Source: Molossus alvarezi (Eukaryota; Chordata; Mammalia; Chiroptera; Molossidae). From it: a DNA stretch of 64,000 nucleotides. The stretch lies in contig CM073905.1 in NCBI GenBank assembly GCA_037176705.1, positions 28,862,986 through 28,926,985 on the forward strand, written 5' to 3'. The translations under genes and the position numbers were made by a program. Below the pieces are notes generated by a model that worked only from the letters and a program-made list of their open reading frames with translations, had not been told where the DNA came from and ran no database searches. Of this stretch, positions 54,586 to 64,000 are shown piece after piece. Position 1 is the stretch's first letter. Every line of letters begins with the position of its first letter.

Positions 54586-54778
54586 CAAAATATATATATA
54601 AACATACAGCCCACATACCTGGTGTGCTATTAAAAAATGATTTCTTTATTCCTTGGTTAATAAAACATTCATTCATAGCACAGTTCACCTTTTCAAAAAA
54701 TACCAAAATGGTTCAATTAAAGACATTTAACCATTTAGAATTATAAATTAAATCATTTCCTTCTCCCATTACTCTCCC

Positions 54779-54796
54779 CCACACACACACACACAT
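54779..54796. repeat. (CA)n short microsatellite
   Basis: Eight to nine CA units. Confidence 0.8.
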
Positions 54797-55339
54797 TAGT
54801 GAGGTCCCTGTATTAGTACTCCAGAGACCATTCTGACCTACATATTTCTTGGGCCATTTCTTCTGCCTGATGAGATAAAAAGGAAGTGAAAGCAGTTTTC
54901 TTATCAGGGGAAACTGATGCTTTGAAAAGTCTTTCTTCAGGGGCAAATCTCATCAGCCTAAAGATTTTAACTCCTTGGCTCTGAAACTTGCCCAGTTCCA
55001 AGATAGGCTGGCAGAGAAATGTTGGTTTGCTGCTCTCTACAGGCTGAACTCAGTGAGCTTCAATTAGTTAAAGGGAGAAGGGATGAATCCTTAGGGATCT
55101 GAAAAGAAATGAAACGAATCAATGCCAAAATAAGCCAAGAGTGGAGTGGGGGAAATGATTGGGAACATCAGCCCACCATTCAAAAAAATCAAAGCATTGA
55201 GGACAGGTAAATATGGCTACTATATAATAGAGTATGATAAAACACTATGATTCAATATTTGTAAAAACAAATTTAGTTATACCAGAATGTTAAACTTCAG
55301 TTATCTCTGTGGTGGGATTATGGGTAATTTGTGTTATAT

Positions 55340-55533
55340 TCTTTTTTTGGAGGGGGGAGAAAGAGAAACATCGACATGAAAGGGACACATTGAGTGGCTG
55401 CCTCCCGCACGACCCCAACCAGAGCTGGGCACGAACTCCAACTGAGGTATATGCCCTTGACCGGAATCAAACCCTCCACTCATTGGTCCATGGTGGGCCG
55501 ATGTTCTAACTGCTGAGCCAAACAGGCCAGGGC
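55340..55533 (-). repeat. Truncated VES type A SINE, antisense
   Basis: Lacks the tail beyond the GAGA block. It ends gagccaaacaggccagggc and has short ttatattctt flanks. Confidence 0.88.
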
Positions 55534-55664
55534 TACATTATATTCTTATCTGCATCATCTAAACTTCTATAATAAATATGTGTTGTTCTAGTAATAAACT
55601 AGTTAAAAAGTGCTTGTGCCACGGGGACTTTTTGGATGCCAGTTCAGTTAAAATAGTTTTTTAA

Positions 55665-55790
55665 GCCCTGGCCAGTTTGGCTCAGTGGTTGGAGCATTGG
55701 CCTGCAGACCAGAGAGTCCCAGGTTCAGTTCCCACTAGGGGCACGTACCCCCCCCCAAAAAATATATATATATAAAGAAAAAAAAAAGTT
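55665..55790 (+). repeat. Short-form VES SINE
   Basis: ccctggccagtttggctcag to ctaggggcacgtacc, then a C run, TA units and A's. Confidence 0.9.
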
Positions 55791-55799
55791 TTTAAAAAG

Positions 55800-56620
55800 T
55801 GGTTGTTAAAAGGGGAACTCTCATTCATTGCTGGTGGCAATGCAAATGGTACGGCCACTTTTGAAGACAGTTTGGCGGTTTCTTAGAAAATGAAACATAC
55901 TTTTATAATTCGATCCAACAGTCTCACTTCTTGGTATTTACTCAAATGAGATGAAAATGTATGTCCACACAAAAACCTGAATACAGATATTTATAGGAGC
56001 TTCATTTATAATCAACAAGAACTTGGATGCAACCAAGATGTCCTTCAGTAGGTGAACGATAAATGCTGTGTGAGTGTACAGGGCAGGTAGTGTATGGGAA
56101 CTCATCACTTTCTCTCAATTCTGTGAACCTAAAACTGCCCTATAAAATAAAGTCTATTTAAAAATAAAAGTTGTACTCTTTTAGGAATATAATAAAAACA
56201 AATTGTACACATTAAATGAGTGAAATGTATGATATGTGATTATGTCTCAATAAAACTGTTTATATTTTTAACAGGTTTTATTCACAGATTAAAATAGATA
56301 TAAAGTACTCACACATGCTACCATACAGATGAACCTTGAAAACATTAAATGGAAAAACCAGACACAAAAGGCTACATACTATGTGAAATGTCTAGACTAG
56401 GCAGAAACAGAAAGATTAGTTGTTGCCAGGAATTGGGGGGGCGGGGGGGGGCAAGGGGATGGGTATTGACTGCTAACGGGCACAAGGTTTCTTCTTGGGA
56501 TGATGAAAATATCCTGAAATTAGATAGTAGTGATTAATGAACAACTTTGTGAATATACTGAAAAAAAACTTAATTGTATACTTTTAAAGGGTGAAATGTA
56601 TGGTATGTGAATTATACGTA
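55800..56620 (+). repeat. Old L1 3' end fragments
   Basis: Contains ttgctggtggcaatgcaaat, gacagtttggcggtttctta, caagatgtccttcagtaggt and, further on, gttgttgccaggaattgggg. A G run lies at 56436-56452. Confidence 0.75.
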
Positions 56621-56627
56621 TCTCTTT

Positions 56628-56717
56628 TTTTTGGTACGTGCCCCTAGCGGGAACCGAACCTAGGATTCTCTGGTCAGCAGGCCAACGCTCCAACCACTAA
56701 GCCAAACTGGCCAGGGC
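56628..56717 (-). repeat. Short-form VES SINE, antisense
   Basis: ggtacgtgcccctagcggga to gccaaactggccagggc, with gaattata on both sides. Confidence 0.9.
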
Positions 56718-56870
56718 GAATTATATTTCAATAAAGCTGTTATTTTTCACAAACAGGAAAAAGTCATGGTGGATTTTGGAACATCGTTTTAAATAGCTGT
56801 GTGCCTAAAATTTGAAAAACCACAGCCTTTCAAACAATATACCTTAATGTACATTAAAAAATAAGTCAAG

Positions 56871-57117
56871 CCCTGGCCGATTTGGCTCAGCGGTACAGCG
56901 TCAGCCCCCGGACCAATGAGTCACGGATTTCATTCCAGTCAAGGGCATGTACCTTCCTTGCGGTTCATCCCGGCCCTGGTTGGGTCATGTGGGAGGCAAC
57001 CAGTCGATGTGGCTCTATTACATCAGTGTTTCTCTCTCTCTCCCTCTCTCCCCCTCCCTCCCACTCTATCTGATGATAAATGGAAAAAAATCCTTGAGTG
57101 AGGAATAAATAAATAAG
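56871..57117 (+). repeat. VES type A SINE, sense, downstream of SIRT4
   Basis: ccctggccgatttggctcag to ccttgagtgaggaataaat. Confidence 0.92.
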
Positions 57118-57130
57118 AATGGCCACACAT

Positions 57131-57296
57131 GACCTGGCCCGTGTGGCTCGGTTGGTGAGCGTCATCCGGTGTATCGTAAAGTGGCCGGTTCGATCCCCAG
57201 TTGGGACAAGTATGGGAGACAGTCGATCAATGTTTCTCTCTTGTCTCTCCTTCTCCCTTCCTGTCTCTCTAAAATCAATTAAAAAAATTTTTTAAA
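57131..57296 (+). repeat. Diverged VES type B-like SINE in or near the SIRT4 3'UTR
   Basis: Perfect duplication aatggccacacat at 57118-57130 and 57297-57309. It lies only 150 bp past the SIRT4 stop on the antisense side. Confidence 0.92.
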
Positions 57297-57449
57297 AATG
57301 GCCACACATTAAGAAGCCTAGAACCTTGTATACTTTGTTAGTGCTCTCGGATGAATGGAAACTGGAATTGCTCTCTGAGAAGGCATTTACCTTTAGCAGC
57401 AGGATACAGTGAAAGCCCCAGCTTCTGGCTCAGGAACATCAGGCTGTGG

Positions 57450-57602
57450 TCAGTGTGGGTCTATTAAAGGCAGCAACTCCCCACAACGAGAATCCAGTTT
57501 CAGACAGGCCAAGTTATCCGACCGAGTGGGCCCAATGTTCAGTATTGCAATTGGTAACTTCTTCTCCCGGGCAGTGAGGATAAACCTGTAACCTGAGTAC
57601 AC
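57450..57602 (-). CDS. SIRT4: SIRT4 last coding exon
   Basis: [20 protein letters not shown] and the rest to TGA at 57452-57450, after a 116-bp intron. Confidence 0.95.
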   Translation of the reverse strand: MYSGYRFILTAREKKLPIAILNIGPTRSDNLACLKLDSRCGELLPLIDPH

Positions 57603-60600
57603 CTGTGTGAGGAGAAGGCCCCGGTAAGAGACTCGAGATGCAGAAAGAGAGAAACCAAACAGGGAGCCCCAGAGAGCCTTGCAAAAGGGGCGCTGGCCAC
57701 CCTGACCAAGTCAGATACCTGTAAGGACGATCCCACCACCAAGAGAGAGTCGGCTTCTTTGACACGCCTGTGCACAAAGTCGACCTTGTCGGAGTTCACT
57801 GTGTCCCCAAAGAAAACTACATCTGGTTTCAGGGGGCCTCCACATCGAGCACAGGGTGCGACCTGAAAACTCCGCACCTGCTCCTCTGTAAGGAAGACGT
57901 CGCCGTCGGGAGCCAGGCCGTGGGCCTCAGCACTCCAGGTGGGGTTCAGGACTTCAAAACGCTCCTGCAACGCCCCACGGGGAGTCTGTTCACCACAATC
58001 CAAGCAGAGGACCCTGAAACCAAAGAGGAGGCCAGCTGAACGGTCTATCCTGGGGAGGTACATACTGCCAATGAAGGTTCCTCCCCAACTGTACTTAGTC
58101 CCTCCACCATCACTTCCTTTTCCCATCACCTGGTTTTAGGAATGTCTTTTCATGACCTCTTTAGCTACCACCGTTTCTCACCTTCCTTCTGCTGTCAACC
58201 TCCTGGGACAAGTAATGTATATCTGTTTCCTTACCAAACACTCCCTGCTTAAACTTCTGCCAGCTCATTTCTATCCTTAACACGACTGCAGATTCTTTAC
58301 CACAAGATTTCCTTAGTGCCAAAACCAGTTTTTCCCTCCGTCCCCTGCTGTCCTCATCTGGAATTGTCGCTATCCATCACCATCCTTTCTTTAAAGTACT
58401 TTGTCCCCTTGACATCTCTGACATGGTGCCTTCCGGTTCTCTTGTCACCTCTTTAATCACCAGAATATGAGCTCCATGAGGTCAAGAATTTCGAGTCTTG
58501 CCCTCTTTTGGCAAGACCACTGCTCGCGACCACTGCCCTGTGCCCACCACCTAGAACACTGCCCACTAAATAGTTGTTGAAAGAAAGAACAAAAGGTTAT
58601 TTAGCTGGGTCCTCCTCTGCTCAGTCCTCCAGTTTGTTTTCTTTCTACATCCCTACCTTGGGGACTGTTTTCACACCTCAGTGCCTCTATGCTAATGGTT
58701 TCCTCCTCTGCATAGGACTCCACTCCTGCTCTCTCCCAAACTGGAGTCCAATTCCAAATCCTGACTGACCGACCTGTCAGGTTTACCTTGTCTTCAACCA
58801 CATGCGCCCCCACCCCCACTTCTCCATCACCATCATTTCTTCAGTTACTTGGACTGAAACCCTTGGGGAAAACTTGTTATTCCTTTTACTCTATCCAGTC
58901 AACCATCAGATTATGTTGAAAGGCACCCTCTGCATTGATAAGAAGTCTTGGATTTGTTTAAAAAATGTGTCAGAGCCCTGGCCAGTTTGGCTCAGTGGTT
59001 GGAACATCAGCCTGCGGACCAGAGAGTCCCAGGTTCGGTTCCCAGTAGAGGCAATGTGTCAGAAGAGACAGGGAGAAAAGGGATAAAGTAGACATGATAA
59101 AATCTCTGAATCTGGGTAATCGTATATGGAAGTTCATTATACTGTTTACTTTTGTAGATGTTTGACATTAAAACAAAAAGTTTTGCCCTGGCTGGTTTGG
59201 CTCAGAGGTTGGAGTGTCGGCCTGCGGACCAGAGAGTCTGGGGTTCGGTTCCAGCTAGGGGCACGTACCAAAAATAAAAATAAAAAATGGAAAAAAAAGT
59301 TTTAAAATGGACCCATAGCCATCGTTGGTTCTCTCATTCCCCTGCCGTCACCTTAGTCTGGGGCCTTGAGGTTGACTCTGAGCTAGTCTTTCTAATCCTG
59401 TCTCGCCTTCCTCAAATGCTATTTTTATCATGTTGCTTTCTTATTCAGAAACCACTAATAGTCCCCTTTGGTCTCACAACAGACCCAAATTGCACTGCAT
59501 GATTTTCAGATGCACCCGTGAGTTGGGTCTAGCCTTCCCAGACATCTGATTTCATACTAGTCTCCCCAGAGGCCAGACTAGTCTCTTCTGGGATATACAA
59601 ACTCCTTTCATTTAGAAAACTCTCTTTCCCCTCCTTTGCCTAATCAAATCTCAGCCAGTCTCAAGCCCCACCTTACCCATAAAAGCTTTCTCGATTCCTC
59701 CAATCCTTACTGTATCTGTTTCTCCAAACTTGTAAAGTACGTCTGTCCAGGACCACACAATTTTTTTTTTTTGGTGGTACGTGCCCCTCGCGGGAACCAA
59801 ACCCAGGACTCTCTGGTCTGCAGGCTGACACTCAACCGCTGAGCCAAACTGGCCAGTGCGGGACCACACAATTTAACAATCACCTGTGGAGTCGTCATTA
59901 AATGTTATTTTTGGGCTTCCCCCAAACAGATCACAAAGTTCTCACATATAAAGTAGGCCAACTTTTATACTTTGGTTTTGATCCCTCCACACCAAGGAGC
60001 ACATCAGTACACACCACAGGTTGTAGGCACCCAATAAATATTTTACGACTGGCAGGAGGATCTCTGGGGCTTAAAGATGAGGCAGTGGTCTCCAATTAGC
60101 TACAAGTTATTGCCGGGGCTGCATTTATTCATTCCAGCAATATTTACTGGGTTCTGACTATATGCCAGGCTATGCTGTGTTCTATGTGTCTAGGGACCAG
60201 ACACGCAGCAGTTTGTGGCATATGCTGTTGGCGCTCTGCTCAAAGCCTTTCAGGACAGCTAGAGGCCACTGCACACAGTTCTCTTTTAAGCAACTTCCTG
60301 TGGTGGAGGAAGCCTCTAGAGGAGCAAGTCAGTGTTAGGGATTTAATTCCCCAAGCGTGATCTTTGACCAGTGAGGGGTGGGAGATGGTGGATAAACACC
60401 CCAGCTTCCTTGACTTTCAGTGAGAATTTGGAAGCATGCTCTAGACCAGCGGTTCTCAACCTGTGGGTCGCGACCCCTTTGGGGGAGTCGAATGACCCTT
60501 TCACAGGGGTCGCCTAAGACCATCGGAAAACATATTTCCGATGGTCTTAGGAACCGAGACACCGCTCCTCTATCTGTCTCCAGGCAGGTCCGCCACATGC

Positions 60601-62117
60601 AGATACGCCCACATACAACATGAGGAACTGTATTCAAGGGTTGCAGAAAAGGGGACTCTAGTACACTGCTGGTGGGAATGCAGACTGGTGCAGCCACTAT
60701 GGAAAACAATATGGTGTTACCTCAAAAAATTAAAAATTGAACTTCCATTTGACCCAGTGATCCCAATTCTAGGAATATACCCTAAGAAACCTGAAACACC
60801 AGTCAGAAAGAATATATGTACCCCCATGTTTGTAGCAGCACTATTTACAATAGCTAAGATCTGGAAACAGCCCAAGTGTCCATCAGTAGACGAATGGATA
60901 AAAAAGCTGTGGTACATATACACAATGGAGTACTATGCAGCTGTGAGAAAGAAAGACCTCTTATCCTTTGAGACTACATGGAGGGACCTGGAAAGTATCA
61001 TCCTAAGTGAAACAAGCCAAACAGAGAAAGACAAGTTTCATATGATCTCACTTATTGTGGAATATAATGAACATAACAGAGGAAGGGGGTAGTCCCAGAG
61101 ACGCGGACGTGGGATATAGACAGACAATCCCCTAAATAGGGGGGTGGTAGGGAAGCGATAAACCACAGAACTTATATGCATGTATGCATGAACAGTGGAC
61201 ATGGACAACAAGCTGGGGAAAGGGCAGGGAGGGAGGAGGAGGGGGAAATCAGTGGGGGAAAAAGGAGAAACATCTGTAACAAAAATTAATTAATAAAAAA
61301 AATTAAAAAATAAAGTCTATTTTGTCAGATATAAAAAAAAAAGGGGGTCGCGGCATTAGAAAAGTTGAGAACCACTGCGACAGTCAGAGGGCCCCTCAGT
61401 AGATTGAGCTCCACTGCCCAAAGCAGTAACCCATTCATTACCCTGTCCTCTTTGGCTTTCCTCCCTTTCCCAATTCAGTTCCCCACTCCCTCACTGAGTT
61501 TGCTGGGATCAACTCCAAATTAAACAACTTGCTCCCAAATCCTGTTCTCAAGGTCTAATGAAGACAGCGGTGAGCAAGACAGCCAAGGCCCCTGCCCTTA
61601 CGAAGCACACTTTCCTGCACCTGTGCATGCTTCCGTGGAGCTCCGTTAGGCGCTGACTCCCCGCCTTGGTGTGCAAGGCATCCACGTTTTGGGTCACCAA
61701 CCAGTACAGCTTTCCAAGTCTCTCCCAGTTGCTCAAAGCCCAGTGTGCAGGGTTAGGCTGATGAGAGGAGAACTGAGGCCAGCCCACAAAGTTTCTCGCC
61801 CAGTACCGCTGGCGGATTGGAGCACTCCGTACAAAATCCCCGTGCTGGATGGGCCTCCGGTCAGTGCGGGCATAAAGTCCCACCTTTTCTGACCTGTAGT
61901 CTGGGATCCCTGACTCCGTGGAGATTCCTGCCCCGGTCATCACTAGGAGTCTCTTGGAAAGGGTGATGAAGCGCTGTAATTCTTTGACCTTCTCAGGGTC
62001 CGTGGGAGGACTTGGTGGCACAAATAACCCAGTGGATCCATGTGAGCACTGCTGGCTGAGGTTCACTGTCCAGCAGCCTTTTGCTGCCCTGAAAGTCAAC
62101 CCAAAGTTCATCCTCAT
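57450..62117 (-). CDS. SIRT4: Mitochondrial sirtuin-4, three coding exons
   Basis: Minus-strand exons 62117-61621, 58013-57719 and 57602-57450 join in phase (945 nt, 314 residues), the length I recall for human SIRT4. The N terminus ([14 protein letters not shown]) is basic and fits a mitochondrial presequence. The NAD-binding GAGIS box, the TQNVD motif, catalytic His161 in ELHG and the zinc Cys pairs C169/C172 and C220/C223 are all present. The end is LLPLIDPH. Family knowledge: a class II sirtuin of the matrix with ADP-ribosyltransferase, lipoamidase and deacylase activities that restrains glutamate dehydrogenase and pyruvate dehydrogenase. A tttctctacag acceptor lies one base before the ATG, so a noncoding exon lies further right. 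Residues near the active His differ from human as I recall it (Ser163, His165). Confidence 0.96.
57719..58013 (-). CDS. SIRT4: SIRT4 middle coding exon
   Basis: Carries both zinc Cys pairs and the NAD-contacting GSSLQ motif, ending phase 0 before gtatct. Confidence 0.95.
58014..58970. other. SIRT4 intron, left part, no repeat recognised
   Basis: Pyrimidine-rich unique-looking sequence. An old MIR-like tract may lie around 58380-58560 (ccagaatatgagctccatga). Confidence 0.4.
58975..59052 (+). repeat. Short-form VES SINE with perfect duplication
   Basis: aatgtgtcaga at 58964-58974 and 59053-59063. It is only 78 bp long with no A tail, the minimal case of this class. Confidence 0.93.
59183..59285 (+). 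repeat. Short-form VES SINE
   Basis: gccctggctggtttggctca to ctaggggcacgtacc, then AAAAATAAAAAT. Confidence 0.9.
59764..59860 (-). repeat. Short-form VES SINE, antisense, with perfect duplication
   Basis: ggaccacacaattt at 59750-59763 and 59861-59874. Confidence 0.94.
60120..60210 (+). repeat. L2-like LINE fragment
   Basis: Contains attccagcaatatttactgg and ctatatgccaggctatgctg. Confidence 0.6.
60447..61377 (+). mobile_element. SPIN-like nonautonomous hAT transposon, split by L1
   Basis: The terminal inverted repeats are cagcggttctcaac at the left end and gttgagaaccactg at the right. The interior, with gggtcgcgacccctttgggg and ccctttcacaggggtcgcct, matches what I recall of SPIN hAT elements, which spread between animals horizontally and are abundant in vesper bats. 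The left part covers 60447-60646 and the right part 61341-61377. No transposase is encoded. The eight bases on the left are ctctagac; the right side does not match them clearly. Confidence 0.85.
60647..61340 (+). mobile_element. 5'-truncated L1 inserted in the SPIN element
   Basis: Encodes the C-terminal part of L1 ORF2 ([37 protein letters not shown]) without a stop to about 61090. A 3'UTR and A-rich tail follow. Imperfect duplication aaggg-tYgcRg at 60636-60646 and 61341-61353. The promoter, ORF1 and catalytic domains are missing, so it is inactive. Confidence 0.9.
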
Positions 62118-62118
62118 T
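61621..62118 (-). CDS. SIRT4: SIRT4 first coding exon
   Basis: It starts one base before the ATG at an AG acceptor and ends at a gtgcag donor after MHR. It carries the Rossmann-fold NAD site and catalytic His. Confidence 0.95.
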
Positions 62119-62139
62119 CTGTAGAGAAAGAAACCTCAT

Positions 62140-62520
62140 GTAAAAAAACTGACTTATGTATTTATGTATGTGTGTATAATCAGTATATAACATATTAGTT
62201 CCAGGTGTGCAACATATTGTGAAATGATCACGATAAGTTTAGTTGCATCTGTCACCACACATAGTTACAATTTTATTTTTTTGTGATGAGGAATTTTAAG
62301 ATCTACTCTCTTAGCAATTTTCAAATATGCAGTACACTATTATTAACTATAATCACCATGCAGAACATTATATCCCCATGACTTACTTATTTCATAGCTG
62401 GATTTTATACTTTTTGACTACCTTTACCCATTCCTCCCTCTCCCCCATACCTTTGGCAGCCACCAATCTGTTCTCTGTATCTGTGAGCTTATGAGAGACA
62501 AGGGTTGTTTGTTTTTTTTA
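62140..62520 (-). repeat. L1 fragment, antisense, upstream of the SIRT4 exon
   Basis: Contains gttccaggtgtgcaacatat, ttaactataatcaccatgca and ggcagccaccaatctgttct, a well-known L1 3' region read in reverse. Confidence 0.75.
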
Positions 62521-62547
62521 GAAACTTTTTTTTGTTGTTTTGGTTTT

Positions 62548-62772
62548 TTTCTTTTTCTTTTTTTTTGCATTTATCTTCAGATAGAGTTGGAAGGAGAGAG
62601 AGAAAGAAACATCGATGTGAGAGAGACACACTGACTGGCTGCCACCCACACGACCCCAATCAGGGCTGGGGACAAACTGCAACTGAGGTATGTGCCCTTA
62701 GCGGGAACCAAACCCAGGCCTCTCTGGTCCATGGGCTGATGCTCTGATCGCAGAGCCAAACCGGCCAGGGCC
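62548..62772 (-). repeat. VES type A SINE, antisense
   Basis: gcatttatcttcagatagag to gagccaaaccggccagggc. The tail is replaced by a T-rich run. Confidence 0.9.
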
Positions 62773-62779
62773 AGTTTTT

Positions 62780-63060
62780 CTTTTTTTAAACAAAGGTAAC
62801 AACATCAATGGATGAACGGATAAACAAAATGTGGTCTGCCCACACAATGGAATATTATTCAGCTATAAAAATGAATGAATTTCTGATATATGGTACAATA
62901 TGAAAAAATTATGCTAGGTGTAAGAAACCAATCACAAAAGGACAAATATCATATGATTCCACTTATATGAAATGTCCAGAATTTGCAAATCTATAGTGAC
63001 AGAAAGTAGATTAGTAGTTGCCAGAAGCTGGAAGAAGGAAAAATGTATCAGAACTCCATT
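62780..63060 (+). repeat. Old L1 3' fragment
   Basis: Contains tggaatattattcagctata, tcatatgattccacttatat and tagtagttgccagaagctgg. Confidence 0.8.
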
Positions 63061-63360
63061 CATTTTTATAGCTGGAAAACAACAGTAGGAGCTAGGCACT
63101 GAGCATCAACATTTCAAAAGAGAGAACCAGAATTAGGAGACTCTTGGAAGAGCACTCCCATCCCCAAGATGAGGTGTTGGCAAAAAAACTGAACTTGACT
63201 CTGATCTAGTCTATAGAGCTTAATGATTATAGGAAATAAAGATACCATTTGTCAATCAGGAAAGTCCAGACTTTGGGAACCTCTACGGGATAGACAAATC
63301 AGTTTCTCTCAACACATAAGTCACAAGAGATAGAGATACAGAAATAAAAAGGGGGAATTA

Positions 63361-63604
63361 GCACTGGCTGGTTTTGCTTAGCGGTTAGAGCGTTGGCCTG
63401 TGGTCTGGAGAAACCTGGGTTCGGTTCTCGCTAAGGGCATATACCTCGGTTGCAGTTTGTTCCCAGCCCTGGTTGGGTTGTGTGGGTGGCAACCACTTGA
63501 TGTGTCCCTTTCACATCGATGTTTCTCTTTCCCTCCCACTCTATCTGAACAAAATATCGAAAAATGTCCTTGAGTGAGGATTAAATAAATAAATAAATAG
63601 ATAA
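63361..63604 (+). repeat. VES type A SINE, sense
   Basis: cactggctggttttgcttag to ccttgagtgaggattaaata, flanked by ggggaatta. Confidence 0.92.
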
Positions 63605-63707
63605 ATGGGGAATTATACAGATGAAAAGAGATTTAAAGACCAACTGGTTGTAATATGTGGGCCTTATTTGAATCCTGATCCAAACAAACTTAATATAAGA
63701 CTATTAG

Positions 63708-63962
63708 AGCCATGACCGGTTTGGGTCAGCAGTTAGAGCGTTGGCCTGTGGTCCAGAGAGACTCGGGTTCGGTTCCCGCTAAGGGCATGTACCTCGGTTG
63801 CAGTTTGTCTCTGGCCCTGGTTGGGTCTTGCAGGTGTCAACCACTCGATGTGTCCCTTTCACATCAATGTTTCTCTCTCTCTCTCTCTTCCCCCCTCTCT
63901 CCCTCCTGCTCTATCTGAAGATAAATGCAAAAATGTCCTTGGGTGAGGATAAAAAAAAAAAT
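63708..63962 (+). repeat. VES type A SINE, sense
   Basis: ccatgaccggtttgggtcag to ccttgggtgaggataaaaa. Confidence 0.93.
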
Positions 63963-63970
63963 CCTCATCT

Positions 63971-64000
63971 GCCCTGGCCAATTTGGCTCAGCAGTTGGAG
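63971..64000 (+). repeat. VES SINE head cut by the window end
   Basis: ccctggccaatttggctcag then cagttggag. Whether it is a long or short form cannot be seen. Confidence 0.85.

Noticed and set aside
62118..62120. Possible SIRT4 promoter immediately before the ATG
   Set aside because: A splice acceptor lies one base before the start codon and L1 sequence follows, so the true 5' end must be further away.
63712..63918. Many small frames with similar peptides
   Set aside because: Recurring peptides beginning MAQRLERRP or containing [10 protein letters not shown] are translations of VES copies in different places, not a protein family.
1..64000. An undescribed multi-gene system
   Set aside because: All well-supported genes are conserved mammalian single-copy genes. 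No extra gene cluster, defence locus or viral insertion was recognised.

Overview
The window is vertebrate nuclear DNA, almost certainly from a vesper bat (Vespertilionidae). It holds about fifty copies of tRNA-derived VES-type SINEs and a SPIN-like hAT transposon that carries a nested L1. The gene order MSI1, PLA2G1B, SIRT4 matches human 12q24.31 as I recall it, read in reverse orientation. All genes are spliced with GT/AG introns.

Layout: 1-9.4 kb is intergenic (VES SINEs, L1, MER5A-like, MIR). From 9.5 to 33.3 kb lies MSI1 (+), with a CpG island over exon 1, 14 coding exons (362 codons) and a separate 3'UTR exon. From 33.4 to 38.7 kb is repeat-rich intergenic DNA. PLA2G1B (+) runs from 38.7 to 47.0 kb with four exons (146 codons) and SINE-filled introns. 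A COX7B processed pseudogene (-) sits at 47.4-47.8 kb. A CpG-rich orphan promoter-like island lies at 49.9-50.5 kb. The three coding exons of SIRT4 (-, 314 codons) lie between 57.4 and 62.1 kb; its 5' noncoding exon and promoter are probably beyond the right edge.

The three genes are not an operon and do not share a pathway: an RNA-binding translational regulator of stem cells, a secreted pancreatic phospholipase and a mitochondrial sirtuin. Their adjacency is conserved synteny.

SINE terms used below. Type A has a head with GGTTTGGCTCAGCGG and a tail with the CCTCACCCGAGGA motif (antisense reading). Type B has a head with GTGTGGCTCAGTGG and ends in AAAATCAATAAA. Short form is a tRNA-like head of about 80-90 bp followed directly by an A-rich tail. 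No VES copy was seen from about 5.6 to 21.65 kb, around the MSI1 promoter and first nine exons. I found no convincing new multi-gene system. The best leads are the orphan CpG island, the short SINE lineage, the SPIN/L1 nest and the RFX-type palindrome in MSI1 intron 6.
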